In this document: positions 23,650 through 53,336 of the stretch, piece by piece
Layout: every line of letters begins with the position of its first letter
How positions within the stretch are numbered: position 1 is the first letter of the stretch
Assembly: GCF_024679245.1 (NCBI RefSeq)
Contig: NC_090178.1
Location: 11,331,979 to 11,395,978 of the forward strand
Direction: 5' to 3'
Source: Pseudorasbora parva
Lineage: Eukaryota > Chordata > Actinopteri > Cypriniformes > Gobionidae
Length of the DNA stretch: 64,000 bases
Translations under genes and position numbers: made by a program
Notes under the pieces: generated by a model
Database searches by the model: none
Seen by the model: the letters and a program-made list of their open reading frames with translations, nothing else
Told to the model about the DNA's origin: nothing

Positions 23650-24360
23650 CATTGTTTTAATCAGTAACACTACTATGTGTTGATTGGAGATGGAAAAGTT
23701 ATTCTGCTGTAGTTTGTTTATCATTAGAGGAGCAAAAATAGAAAGTAAACAGCAATAAGACACACTGAAGAAAATATTCAGCAACACATATATAACTTAA
23801 TGGTCCTGCTTCTTGGCTCCTAAAGATATTTGTTACACACCTTTCTAATCTTCCACAGGAAATTAGTCAAGCCACAATAATGGCAAAACAAACAAGTCAC
23901 GATATCAGCACTGTATAAATAATTCATTACTTCACACAATAAATCATTTCACATTACTTTTAGTTTATTTGCGTTTGCGTTATATGTCACCCCCACCCCC
24001 CCTCTCTCTGTATGGACCAGAGTATGTATGTCTAAACAGATCTCCTAGTGGGTGCCGTCTGTCCCCATCTGCCTCAGACTGCCTTGCTCCATGTTCCCCA
24101 TGGAGCCCGCCATCATTAATATTGCTTTCACATGTGTGCTATGAAAAAACCCACTGGTACTCACCCGCACCTGCTGTCGGTGCTGTTGGTTGATGCTTGG
24201 GCAGAGAGGGAGAGCCGCAGTCTCACTGGAGACCTGTGAGCTAATGGCTAACTTTTGGTAACAGATGTTGAAGTCAACAGTCAGTGAACATGATCAATAA
24301 TGTGGAAATAAAGCATTATATGGATTTGTAAGGGAGATGAGGCTGTTACAAAATCATGAG
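23650..24360. other. Non-coding; 23985-24240 is a GC-richer block of unknown nature
   Basis: 23985-24240 differs from the flanking AT-rich repeats and has no copy elsewhere in the window. The 74-codon frame through it is Pro/Ser-rich and unrecognised. It could be a conserved non-coding element or an untranslated exon of the GIRK gene. Confidence 0.3.
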
Positions 24361-24364
24361 TGTT

Positions 24365-25100
24365 TATAGAGTAGTATTGCATCCTTCATATATCAGAAAA
24401 TCAGAAAAGTCTTTAGTTTTATTATATTTATAAAAGAAAGATTGGCTGTACCGAGTCTTTCCGGGGGGGGCTGGAGGCGTGTCGTGTGGGCGGAGCTAAA
24501 GAATCACGAGCGCGCAGCTATTGCTTTGAGAGCGTCTGAAATCTGTGACATCCTTAGACGTGGAGAAAAAAACATCTAAGGATGGACGTTATCCTAAATA
24601 AACCTATCCTCAATAAAGTTATCCTAAATAAAACACTGAGAACAATCACATTTAGCCATACATATATGATCCAGAATCAGATCTAGAAGCTGAAATCAAA
24701 AAGGAGAAGCAGAAACGATGACTACAGCAGGATGTCTCAATGCTGTAACTGTAATAATATAAGTTACTTTCTTAGTGCCTTGTCATGCGTGCGTTTTACA
24801 ACATTTGTGTGTGTGTTTACTTGTGGTTTATGAGGCCATAATTTGGTTTATGGACTATTGTATGTCATTTAATGTTAGCAGTAGCAAGCGGAATGGTTTT
24901 GCACGTCAGACTAGTGCGAGTTTACATAGAAAAACAATGGAATAGTAGCGCATTTGAATGATGATAGCTAACAACACAAAGACATTTGGAGCAGTTTTAC
25001 TGACTGCCTGCTTCCAACATACGACCATGAACCTTAATCGCTGGAACCGCTCCATCTTTGCCCTTTCACAGCTCTTGCCCATGAGCTGACTTGGTGAAAG
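24365..25100 (+). mobile_element. TTAA element with captured exon, copy 3 (truncated)
   Basis: Matches copies 1 and 4 from TATAGAGTAGTATTGCATCC through the region near 25055 but lacks both TTAA ends. The captured exon (about 24655-24750) still reads [20 protein letters not shown] but then meets a TGA. It ends some 250-300 bp upstream of the first GIRK coding exon. Confidence 0.75.
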
Positions 25101-25411
25101 CACACTTGTTTCCAGTGTTTATCTTGGTTATTTAAAAACACTCATTTTACAAACTCTAAATATATTGAGTGCTGAAACAACATGGATTTGTAAAATACAT
25201 TCAGGGACTAATTGTGAGCAACACTGTAGAGCCACAGGCTTAATCAATAAGCTTAATGCAGGCACATTTGTCTCACTGTTCATGGTAATTTACTCCAATC
25301 TTTGCTCTCCATTACGAGTTTCACCTACTAGCTTTCATGTGTTTGCTTTTAATAGTTGGAGAGCTCCAGCTACTGTGTTGGATTGGTGACAACGTCTACG
25401 GCTTCCGGGCC

Positions 25412-42598
<17,187 letters not shown>

Positions 42599-43530
42599 AT
42601 GAATGCAATCTTTTGCTGCCCCTGTGTGGCAGATGGAAATAGACTCACTTCAACCACATAAACTGAGGAATAGTTACAAATGTATAGGCCTACGTACATT
42701 TTGTCATTGACCCTACCACGTTATTAACTGTTTTCAAAAATAGAACAAAATTGCACACAATTTTTTTTTTACATTTTAGGTTCAAAAAGTACTTAAAACC
42801 TCGTTCAGCTTGGATTTAAATGCTATTTATTTAAATAACATGTAAATATTTGCGGCTTTGTTCTGTGCTTAACACACACTACTGAGCTTGCATCATTGCT
42901 TTTGGGGTTTATAAGTATTTCTAAATCCAGTTTACTGTCCCAGATGGTGCTTATAGCTGCACTACAGCATTTTTTGTGTAAAACTGCGGTTAAAATTTTC
43001 ATTAAAACTTCATTAATGAAGGACATTCCATTCTTTATAAAGGGAGTATTGAATATGCATAGAATATGCTTACAATTGCACATCATGTATGGAATCATAA
43101 ACATATGCTCATGTATAGAAAATAATTTCAGTAAAAAGTCAATTTTTCGGGTTTCTGTTCAAACAGCGAGCTTTGCTATTGAATGAGCTCATGTGTTTAG
43201 ATTGGCTGACAGTGTCTAGTGAGATGTGCCAAATTTGCGTTAATAATGAGAAATATTTTTTTAATTTCATAAACACTAACTAAAAGTTGTATATTAACAC
43301 CCAGCAAACAGAACGCACTTGTTGTTCATTCGTTATATTTTGATGGATGAAACATTGTAGCTAATATTTTTATTAATTTTCCATATCGTATGTCTAGCAT
43401 TCATAATACCACTTGAGAAACTCCCTCACTGTTATTTATAGCTCTTATTGTGTTTGTTTTTTCTACACCAGATTTAATAATATTCTGTTTCATTTTACAA
43501 GAAGTAACTCAATCAATTGATTAAATAAAA
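42599..43530 (+). other. Probable 3' UTR of the GIRK gene and following sequence
   Basis: Follows the stop codon at 42596-42598; AT-rich. An AATAAA at about 43524 is a candidate poly(A) signal, but the real 3' end cannot be fixed. Confidence 0.35.
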
Positions 43531-43689
43531 AGATGATCCTATGTGCTATACTGAGTTTCTATGAGAATATGAAATAAGACTTATATTTGAAAGCAATATA
43601 AAACCCCTATACAAAAAGATGAAATATATATGCTTATGCTAAAGCATTATAACAACACAGGACTTGAAACAGCTTTTTCTTATAGTGAG

Positions 43690-44300
43690 GTGCAGTACGT
43701 TTGAAAACATTAAAACATTTTATGTTTTTGAAAGAGGTCTCATCATGCTCACCATGGCTGCCTTAAAAAATACAGTAAAAATAGTAATGTTGTAAAATAA
43801 AAATGTAATATATTCCTGTGATGCAAAGCTGAATTTTCAGCATCAATACTCCAGATTTCAGTGTCACATGATTTGCTGCTCAAGAAACATTTCTTATAAT
43901 TATTATTATTATTAAAAATAATGTTGAAAAGAAGTATTGTGAAAAAAATACCATTCAAACATTTGTGGTAAGATTAAAAATACTTGTATTCATCAGGGAA
44001 GCATTCAATTGATCATGTAAAGACATTTATAGCCTAATGTTTCAAAAGATTTTTATTTAATAAATGCTTTAATAAATGTAATAAATAAGTTAAATAAATG
44101 CAAATAAATACTGTTCATTTAGCTTTTTATAGGCTACATCAAAGAATCCTGAAAGAAAGATCACCATTTCCACAAAAATGTCAACCAGCACAACATATAA
44201 TAATAATAAATGTTTCTTGAGCAGCAAATCAGCATGATTTCTGAAGGATCATGTGACGCTGAAGACGGCAGTAATGATGCTGAAAATTCAGCTTTACATC
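43690..44300. mobile_element. Copy of the GATGCTGAAAATTCAGC repeat family
   Basis: The left arm (GATGCAAAGCTGAATTTTCAGC near 43820) and right arm (GATGCTGAAAATTCAGCTTTACATC near 44277) are inverted, as are the CAAGAAACATTT/AATGTTTCTTGAG words. The family also appears at 12640-12900, 60105-61150 and 62255-63230. Confidence 0.7.
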
Positions 44301-44313
44301 AAAATGTTTTCCT

Positions 44314-44317
<4 letters not shown>

Positions 44318-44360
<43 letters not shown>
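44318..44360. repeat. (AT)n microsatellite
   Basis: About 42 bp of AT followed by ACAT units and a GT tract up to the Tc1 element. Confidence 0.95.
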
Positions 44361-44367
<7 letters not shown>

Positions 44368-44609
44368 CATACATACATACACTACATATACTGTTTGTGT
44401 GTGTGTGTGTGTGTGTGTTTGTGTGTATACACTCACCTAAAGGATTATTAGGAACACCATACTAATACTGTGTTTGACCCCCTCCAGGGCACGAAGCTCC
44501 CGTTCCACCACATCCCAAAGATGCTCTATTGGGTTGAGATCTGGTGACTGTGGGGCCATTTTAGTACAGTGAACTCATTGTCATGTTCAAGAAACCAATT
44601 TGAAATGAT

Positions 44610-45790
44610 TCAAGCTTTGTGACATGGTGCATTATCCTGCTGGAAGTAGCTAACAGAGGATGGGTACATGGTGGTCATAAAGGGATGGACATGGTCAGAA
44701 ACAATGCTTAGGTAGGTCGTGGCATTAGAACGATGCCCAATTGGCACTAGGGGCCTAAATTGTGCCAAGAAAACATCCCCCACACCATTACACCACCACC
44801 ACCAGCCTGCACAGTGGTAACAAGGCATGATGGATCCATGCTCTCATTCTGTTTACGCCAAATTCTGACTCTAACATCTGAATGTCTTGACAGAAATCGA
44901 GACTCATCAGACCAGGCAACATTTTTCCAGTCTTCAGCTGTCCAATTTTGGTGAGCTTGTGCAAATTGTAGCCTCTTTTTCCTATTTGTAGTGGAGATGA
45001 GTGGTACCCTTCCGTCCTTCGGCTGAGACGTTAAACCGAGGTCCTGACTCTCTGTGGTCGTTAAAAACCCCAGGATGTCCGTCGATAAAAGAGTAGGGGT
45101 GTAACCCCGGCATCCTGGCCAAATTTGCCCACTGGCCCCTGTCCATCATGGCCTCCTAATAATTCCCATATAATGATTGGCTTAATCACTCGGTCTCCTC
45201 TCCACCAATCAGCTGGTGTGTGGTGAGCGTTCTGGCGCAATATGGCTGCCGTCGCATCATCCAGGTGGATGCTGCACATTGGTGGTGGCTGAGGAGATCC
45301 CCCCCTTCTATAAAGTGCTTTGGGTGTCTATTGAAAAGCGCTATATAAATGTAATGAATTATTATTATTATTATTATTAATTATTACCCGGTGGTGTCTT
45401 CTGCTGTTGTAGCCCATCCGCCTCAAGGTTATGCATGTTGTGGCCTTAACAAATGCTTTGCTGCATACCTCGGTTGTAACGAGTGGTTATTTCAGTCAAA
45501 GTTGCTCTTCTATCAGCTTGAATCAGTCGGCCCATTCTCCTCTGACCTCTAGCATCAACAAGGCATTTTCTCCCACAGGACTGCCGCATATTAGATGTTT
45601 TTCCCTTTTCACACCATTCTTTGTAAACCCTAGAAATGGTTGTGCGTGAAAATCCAAGTAACTGAGCAGATTGTGAAATACTCAGACCGGCCCGTCTGGC
45701 ACCAACAACCATGCCACGCTCAAAATTGCTTAAATCACCTTTCTTTCCCATTCTGACATTCAGTTTGGAGATTGTCTTGACCAGGAACAC
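44610..45790 (-). pseudogene. Broken Tc1 transposase
   Basis: Two minus-strand pieces: 45790-45446 (paired-like DNA-binding half) and 44828-44610 (catalytic fragment). The region between is disrupted by stops and by a nested SINE. A functional product is unlikely. Confidence 0.85.
45010..45384 (+). mobile_element. SINE with L2-like tail nested in Tc1 A
   Basis: Begins CTTCGGCTGAGACG shortly after the insertion point and ends AAAGCGCTATATAAATGTAA plus an ATT-repeat tail. The TACCC duplications at 45005-45009 and 45385-45389 flank it. The body matches a SINE/non-LTR sequence I know from many teleosts; the 5' tRNA-like head seems truncated. Confidence 0.8.
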
Positions 45791-45908
45791 ACCTCTAAGT
45801 GCATTGAAGCAACTGCCATGTGATTGGTTGATTAGATAATTGCATTAATGAGAAATTAAACAAGTGTTCCTAATAATCCTTTAGGAGGTGAATGTATATA
45901 TATATATA

Positions 45909-47265
45909 CAGTCTTGTTCAAAATAATAGCAGTACAATGTGACTAACCAGAATAATCAAGGTTTTTCATATATTTTTTTGCTACATGGCATTGCTACAAT
46001 ACTAACGTTATTGATTAAAAAGTTGATTAGAGAGGGGAAAACCTATAAAGAGGTGCAAAAAATGATAGGCTGTTCAGCTAAAATGATCTCCAATGCCTTA
46101 AAATGGAGAGCAAAACCAGAGAGACGTGGAAGAAAACGGAAGACAACCATCAAAATGGATAGAAGAATAACCAGAATGGCAAAGGCTCAGCCAATGATCA
46201 CCTCCAGGATGATCAAAGACAGTCTGGAGTTACCTGTAAGTACTGTGACAGTTAGAAGACGTCTGTGTGAAGCTAATCTATTTTCAAGAATCCCCCGCAA
46301 AGTCCCTCTGTTAAAAAAAACGGCATGTGCAGAAGAGGTTACAATTTGCCAAAGAACACATCAACTGGCCTAAAGAGAAATGGAGGAACATTTTGTGGAC
46401 TGATGAGAGTAAAATTGTTCTTTTTGGGTCCAAGGGCCACAGGCAGTTTGTGAGACGACCCCCAAACTCTGAATTCAAGCCACAGTACACAGTGAAGACA
46501 GTGAAGCATGGAGGTGCAAGCATCATGATATGGGCATGTTTCTCCTACTATGGTGTTGGGCCTATTTATCGCATACCAGGGATCATGGATCAGTTTGCAT
46601 ATGTTAAAATACTTGAAGAGGTCATGTTGCCCTATGCTGAAGAGGACATGCCCTTAAAATGGTTGTTTCAACAAGACAATGACCCAAAACACACTAGTAA
46701 ACGGGCAAAGTCTTGGTTCCAAACCAACAAAATTAATGTTATGGAGTGGCCAGCTCAATCTCCAGACCTTAATCCAATTGAGAACTTGTGGGGTGATATC
46801 AAAAATGCTGTTTCTGAAGCAAAACCAAGAAATGTGAATGAATTGTGGAATGTTGTTAAAGAATCATGGAGTGGAATAACAGCTGAGAGGTGCCACAAGT
46901 TGGTTGACTCCATGCCACACAGATGTCAAGCAGTTTTAAAAAACTGTGGTCATACAACTAAATATTAGTTTAGTGATTCACAGGATTGCTAAATCCCAGA
47001 AAAAAAAAATGTTTGTACAAAATAGTTTTGAGTTTGTACAGTCAAAGGTAGACACTGCTATTTTTTTGAACACACCCTTTTCAACTAATTGCCCAATTGC
47101 ACAGCCTTAAGAGCGTGAATATCATGAATGCTGGGTCTTGTTTGTTTTCTGACAATCTACTGAACCTACTGGTAACTTGTTTGCTACGTAGCAATAAAAA
47201 ATATACTAAAAACCTTGATTATTCTGGTTAGTCACATTGTACTGCTATTATTTTGAACAAGACTG
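45909..47265 (+). mobile_element. Tc1-type transposon B, nearly intact
   Basis: 1,357 bp with terminal inverted repeats of about 60 bp (CAGTCTTGTTCAAAATAATA start and its inverse at the end) and TA on both sides. It carries a two-part transposase frame. The ends are far better preserved than those of neighbouring elements, suggesting a younger insertion. Confidence 0.95.
45999..46968 (+). pseudogene. Tc1 transposase broken by one frameshift
   Basis: The first frame (about 45999-46320) has the two helix-turn-helix motifs (YKEVQKMIGCSAKMISNALK) and a basic linker (RRGRKRK). The second (46321-46968) has the catalytic triad: Asp in WTDESK, Asp in FQQDNDPKHTSK, Glu in SPDLNPIENLWGD, i.e. a DD34E-type Tc1 enzyme. 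The frames are offset at an eight-A run (46313-46320), consistent with a single-base slip. Most other sites are intact. Confidence 0.92.
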
Positions 47266-47299
47266 TATATATATATATATAGGTGAGCATAAGAGACTT

Positions 47300-49045
47300 T
47301 GACAGCCTACTAGGCTTAACAAAATTCTGAATTAGCCTCCATTCAATTCATGAATTGGAATTTAAATTGAATTGACTCCACCCCACAGGAAGTTGAATTG
47401 GAATTGGGAATCGGAATGACAGGAAGTATAATTAAATTCATGACCATTTAAAGAAATTCCACAGTCACACAAAAGTAAGAATGTGTTGAATCTCACATAC
47501 ACTCAGTGTTAGGAAGCCTAGGTTACTTTGGAAATGTAATTACTATTATAAGTTACCCATTATAAATGTGGTTTGGATTACTTTATTAATGCAAAGCAAT
47601 TTCCTTTTAATGATTAAAAACTAATTGTGTTAGACATTTTACCTCAGTAATGCAACTAAATACAATTACATTATTTTTGTCATTTAATAACATAATTTCA
47701 TTACATGTAACTACACTTTAAACAATATTACACACTATCTACTTAAAAAAATATGGTAAAAATATTAAACGATACTTAAGTTTAATAACATTAGTTTATA
47801 GCACATGATGAATTTAATATTATTAGTGGAATGTGATTTTTTAATTTAAATTAACTTTAAAGTAAGTGTATAAATTAGAGTAAATGGAATTTACCTGTTT
47901 ATATTTGACTTTGAGTTATGTTATACAAGTAGATTAATAAACTGTTTGATTCTGGCACAATTACAAACAAATGTGCTATTCCCCTATACATAGCGTTAGT
48001 TAAGTTATTGATCATTCAACAATGCAACATGCTTTATAATAATAATAATACTTGAAGTTATTCACATCACAACCTAACCATAAGCTCTACTCTTCTGCAC
48101 AATGGTAATGGTCAAAACTTCAACATAACAGAAATTCTTTCAAATGTCAAGCATAACTGAACATTAAACATTAACAGATGTTTCCCTTCACTCAAAAACA
48201 CATTAAACAACACTTCATTTCAATATTAAATTTCCATTTCCAGCCATGTGCAAAGAATGCTATAAACTAACAACAGTGTTTCTAAATAAAACTTTTAAAA
48301 TTAAGAAAAAAATATTTTCCTTAATTTTATCAGCTTAATCGGATGTTCGATTGAAGCCTCAAAACTGCTTACATTTCCTTTTAAAAAATTTTTTTTGCAA
48401 AATGTATGTCTTGGTTTTATTAGTGAAATGTTCTCAATATTTTCTATGCAACACTGAGCCACAATTTTCTCAAGAAAATATGCACAATATTTAATTATCA
48501 CCTTAATTTATTTTGTACACATTACAAGACCTATGAATCATTTTTTCCCAGTGTAGTCCACTCCTCAACCCTGCATACATTTTTGCTCTAGATAATGCTA
48601 AAATTATTGAAATAAATTAACCCCTCAATGTTGTTTAAGTGGTTTTGTTCCAATTTTATTTTCATTTCAAAGTAATCAAATAACACAAAGTCGTTGTAAA
48701 TGCAGTTATCATTTAATTCAAAGCAAAACTCACTGAGCAACACTGATGCATCTAATTCTCAATCCCTCCTCAAATGTTTTATCATTGAGTCTGCACCGTT
48801 CTGCTCTGAAGATCTTTCCTGCAACTCTAAAGATTCTCTCAAAAGATGCAGAGGAAGCTGCTATGGCAAGATGGACATGTATGAATTTCTTTGAATTTTT
48901 ATTGAATTTCAGTTCTGCTTCATTTAATTCAAACTCGAATTGTAATTCTAAATCCTGTTTTTAGCATCAATTCAAATTCAAGAATTGAATTGGAATTCAG
49001 GAGCCATTATCAATTTAATTCTGAATTGTGAACAAGCCTGATATC
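47300..49045. mobile_element. Probable DNA element with AATTGAATTGG-rich ends
   Basis: AAAATTCTGAATTAGCCTCC on the left and, inverted, AATTCAGAATTAAATTGATA on the right, next to AGGCTT on both ends. AATTC/GAATT words dominate both subterminal regions. The AT-rich interior lacks a recognisable gene. Class uncertain. Confidence 0.45.
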
Positions 49046-49294
49046 CAAGTGAAGCAGCCTCTGAAACAGAAAGCTATATGGTGGGGCTTGATTTTGTCTA
49101 ATTGGAATTGATTGGATAGGTTTGCCACTTCTATACATTTTATACATAATACACAGTTAGTTGACTCATTCCAAACCATAGACTGTAAAAAAATCCAAAC
49201 ACATGAATGACGCAGATGCATGATTGTAACGTCAATGTTCCCCGCTAGATGGCGAGAGAACGAGCAAGGGACACGTTTTTTTTTCTAGCAAAGT

Positions 49295-49305
49295 GCATTA
49301 TGGGA
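49295..49305 (-). promoter_or_regulatory. Half ZNF143/THAP11-type motif in the fbl promoter
   Basis: The minus strand reads TCCCATAATGC, the 3' core of the ZNF143/THAP11 consensus common at housekeeping promoters. It lies about 130 bp upstream of the fbl start codon, where a proximal promoter is expected. Motif match only; binding is inferred. Confidence 0.4.
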
Positions 49306-49432
49306 AAGCCGTTCGACGCACATGTGGCCACCTGATCAGAGCTGAACGAGTCTGGAAGAGAAGCCGCAGGACTGTGTCATCGGCAATTATTTGTTTAATT
49401 TAAACAGAATTAGCCACATATAATAAGACAAA

Positions 49433-52400
49433 ATGAGACCAGGTAAGCTGTTTATAGTTTTTGATGCATTTATGTTTGTTTCCATGGTTGCGCGATAAAA
49501 CATTCGTGTTTATGTGTATTTGCTCGTGTGTGAACATGCTGGCTAAGTTAACCCACCGCTTAAAGTTTTCGTGCTCGAAACGCCCTTTCGATTAAATAAT
49601 ATGACATCGTTTGTTGGTTTATTAGTATATATTTTAACATTTTACTGTGGTCTTGTTAAAAAAAAATTCTAGTGGTTTAAAGATAACTATATGTAACGCA
49701 GTATATAACTGCGCGTGCGAGCAATCGACCCATGCGGCGCACGCGGTGCTAAAGCCTCACATGGCTCAACTAGAGAATCCATTTATTTGTTTTTAGGTTT
49801 AGTGTACTTAGCTGCGTCGTTTTTTATTATTGAATCAAAATCGTACTGTTTATACGTTTTGCCTGACCATTGTGCACAAGGCTTATTTTAATTGCGTTTA
49901 CACAGTATAACTTCGTTTACTTTAGACCATAATGTTTTGTAGTTTTGGTTTAGTGGACAACATGTAGCAAAGACATAAATATTATAAACAACCTAAAATG
50001 AAGGAAATTCATGTAATTAGTTGACTAATGGGTAAGGGCATTTGAACACCATTTGCATCCCTTGTTTACATTAGTATTATCATTAATATCGTTCTTAACT
50101 TTGTCATAACGCAATTATTACTAAAGGGTTTCCTAATTGTAAAGTTTTTTTTTTGCAGCTGACTAGATTTGATTCAGTGTGAAATCGAATAACGATATAG
50201 TTTTGTCGTAAACTAAGTTTTACTGTTATGTTTTTATATTTACTCATATGTTTTTTCTTGACAGGATTCAGTCCTAGAGGAGGTGGAGGTAGAGGAGGCT
50301 TTGGAGGAGGAGGAGGCTTTGGAGGAGGAGGAGGCTTTGGAGGAAGAGGCCGAGGAGGAGGAGACAGGGGTGGAAGAGGAGGATTTCGAGGAGGTAGAGG
50401 TGGTGGTAAGCAAAATATTATATATGTGTGCGTGTATTAATGTTTTTTCCAATATGGTAATGTTAGTTGATGTTAACAGCTTTTTGTGTGAATTAAATTT
50501 TTATTTTATTTGATATATGTATATACACACAGTCAACATATACTACTATCTAATCACTATTTTTGCTCTTCTTTCTTTTTTAAACCCTATGTCTACTAGT
50601 TTAGTATGTCAGTTCATGTTTTTTGTTTTGATACATTTTTCTTTCTTGTTTGATAAAGGTGGAGGATTCAGGTCCCCTGGGGATGAAGGGGGCTTCCGTG
50701 GACGAGGAGGTTTCCGTGGCACTCCTAGAGGCCGGGGAGGAGGAAGAGGAGGTGGACGAGGAGGATTCAGAGGGGGCAAAAGGGTGACTGTAGAGCCTCA
50801 TAGGCATGAAGGTAATGCAGAAATAAGATGCATTTTGAAGTTGAAATTGCTGTTGCTGCCAGTTACATGCTAACTAACATTGTTTAAAACGACAGGAGTT
50901 TTTATCTGCCGGGGTAAGGAGGATGCCCTGGTCACGAAGAACATGGTGATTGGAGAGTCTGTGTACGGAGAGAAGAGAATAAATGTTGAGGTGAGCCTTT
51001 AATAGCATGTGTGATGTTTACTGTAGGCGTTCTAGAAAGCATTGTAATCATTGCATGTTTTTTTTTTGTTTTTAATTTATTATTTATTTCTGATTTAAGG
51101 AAGGGGAAACTAAAATTGAGTACAGAGCATGGAATCCTTTTCGGTCGAAGCTGGCCGCAGCCATTTTAGGAGGTGTTGACCAGATCCACATCAAGCCGGG
51201 AGCAAAGGTCATGTACTTGGGAGCTGCATCTGGGACTACTGTATCCCATGTTTCTGACATTGTTGGACCGGTATGTAGAATTTAAAAAAAATTTTTTATA
51301 TATAATATACATTATATTATAAATACACATCTGCATACATCAGCAAATATACAACACTGAAACTTTTAAAGTTCAAATGTGTTTTCTGTATGAATCTGTG
51401 TATTGTAATATTATAGGAGCTATAGTATAGTGTTATAGTTGAATGTTTAGCTGGGATGACATTTTACAAAATATTTGACATATTTTAGCTTAAACAAAAG
51501 GAGTTCTTGAGTTATTTTTTTATTTTGAGATTGTATTTATATATTATTAAAGTGTTAATTTAATATTTTGAATGGACTTTGTTTATATTTTAAGTTAAGT
51601 GAATTTGTGTTTGTCATTTTAGTTTTTTAAACTTAATTTAATTTGGTTATAGTTTCAGTCATTTTTGTACTTCAAATGTTACTTCAGTTAGTTGCCAGAA
51701 AATCTATCACAGAAAAGGATTTAAATACCTTAGCTTGGTTCAAAATAATTTTTAATAGTGTCCAAATGGCACACTTCATGTGCACTTTCATTCTTGTGGA
51801 ATTGCAGTACACTGGCTTGCACTTGTTAAGTCCATGAGACTATAGGGTGTCCCATTTCTCATTTTAGGATTTAGAAGGGTGCTTGTGAGCCTTTTGCTGT
51901 CGATATGCACCCCCTTGATGTGCACTTTTGGCAAGCCCACACTGAAGCTAGCTCCGCAGCACACTTCTACCCAACAGTCAAAACAGTATTACATCACAAA
52001 AGTGCGGACTCATACTGCAAGTGTTTAGGGTGCCATTTAGGATAGGGCCACTGTATTCTGCAGGCATGCCACTGTTAGACCGTACTTCTGGATGTCCTGT
52101 TTGGCATTGTCTAATTTTTTATTTGCTCCTAACAGGAGGGGTTGGTGTACGCTGTCGAGTTCTCTCACAGATCAGGCAGAGACTTGTTAAATGTGGCAAA
52201 AAAGAGAACCAACATTATCCCCATCATTGAAGATGCACGGCACCCGCACAAGTATCGCATGCTTGTTGGTGAGTTTCTGTGCTGTGAACATTTCAAAGGT
52301 AAAAAGTGCTTCTTGCAAGGTTATTTATTGAAGCACTGCTGTTTTCGTTCAGGTATGGTGGATGTCATCTTTGCTGATGTTGCTCAGCCCGACCAAACAA

Positions 52401-52860
52401 GAATCGTCGCCCTCAATGCACATAATTTCCTGAAAAATGGAGGCCATTTTGTTATTTCCATCAAGGTAGTGTGATGCTGCTAATATGTTGACATAGTCTA
52501 CATGAGTTTTCCATTGTTAACTTTTTCCTTCTTTTTTTTCATCAGGCTAACTGCATTGATTCAACAGCCGCTCCAGAGGCAGTGTTTGCATCAGAGGTTA
52601 AAAAGATGAGCGCTGAGAACATGAAACCTCAGGAGCAGCTGACACTAGAGCCATATGAGAGAGATCATGCAGTTGTTGTGGGAATTTACAGGTGAGTCTT
52701 TTTGCATAAGGAGCACTTTTATACTTTTTTTTATTGTATTTGTATTATATTTGTATTTTTTTTTCTTTTTCTGATACATACTGAAATGTTTCTTGTATAG
52801 CTCAGGTTTGCTAAACAATTCCTTATTTTTTGCAGACCACCACCCAAGCAGAAGAAATGA
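49433..52860 (+). CDS. fbl: Fibrillarin, box C/D snoRNP 2'-O-methyltransferase
   Basis: Nine coding exons: 49433-49442, 50265-50405, 50659-50811, 50896-50990, 51100-51270, 52136-52268, 52353-52465, 52546-52691 and 52836-52860. All have GT-AG borders and the phases close to 328 codons plus stop (human protein about 321). The enzyme, in the nucleolus, transfers methyl from SAM to rRNA ribose 2'-OH guided by box C/D snoRNAs, and methylates a histone H2A glutamine. Residues about 1-95 are the Gly/Arg-rich GAR domain spread over exons 1-3, starting MRPGFSPRGG. It is followed by [20 protein letters not shown], then the SAM-binding motif [50 protein letters not shown] and the C-terminal [16 protein letters not shown]. 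The start codon is encoded by a mini-exon of only ten coding bases. No truncation or frameshift is seen. Confidence 0.97.
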
Positions 52861-53330
52861 GGATCTTTTTCTTCACAATTTACATCCTCATTTGCTCCTG
52901 AAATAACTGCTTCAGCCACTAGATGGACCCACCGTTTGCAGATGACAAAAGACTGATATATTTGAACCATTTTCCTGTTTCCGCTTGGATGGGAATGTTA
53001 TCCCTCGGTACCTGAATGGCACCGGCAACATATTGTTTATGGAGAGTAACATTGCTCCCGTTTTTCCTTTTTATGATCATCCTCTGTCATGTAATACTGT
53101 ACTCAGAGATGAAGTTTGTTTTGCTTGTAAGAATTATTGAAAGCTAAATGTGTTATGTTAACTAAATCAAGTTTTCCAAAACATACATTTGTTATTGTTT
53201 CTTTGAATATTTTTAGTAAAAAATTTTAACATACAAATGTCATAGTTGTTTTTTGTGGAACATTTACAGAACACCTTTGTTTAATCTCCTACTTTGTGTT
53301 ATGTTTGTAACCTCGTAAATCTCTGAAATT

Positions 53331-53336
53331 ATTAAA
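53331..53336 (+). terminator. fbl: Probable fbl polyadenylation signal ATTAAA
   Basis: ATTAAA lies about 470 bp after the fbl stop in AT-rich sequence, with T-rich stretches following. It is the best candidate before alkbh8 begins at 53823; no canonical AATAAA was noticed in the same interval. Confidence 0.4.

Larger units (their letters stand above)
44430..45894 (-). mobile_element. Tc1-type transposon A, decayed, with nested SINE
   Basis: Ends CACTCACCTAAAGGATTATT and, inverted, CATTCACCTCCTAAAGGATT, each next to TA. The minus strand keeps the N-terminal helix-turn-helix half of the transposase (45790-45446, with GFSRTTISRVYKEW) and part of the catalytic domain (44828-44610, with QQDNAPCHKA carrying the second catalytic Asp). 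Stops and the SINE at 45010-45384 split the gene. Confidence 0.9.

Noticed and set aside
50240..50807. Ser/Thr-rich and Glu-rich frames overlapping the fibrillarin GAR exons
   Set aside because: Shadows of the Gly/Arg codons in other frames; the spliced GAR frame continues into the conserved methyltransferase.
52021..52230. Separate small gene upstream of fbl exon 6
   Set aside because: The frame simply overlaps the intron end and exon 6 in another register.
49443..52835. Intronic box C/D snoRNAs in fbl
   Set aside because: Short introns were scanned by eye for paired TGATGA and CTGA boxes with a terminal stem; none was convincing. A covariance-model search would decide.
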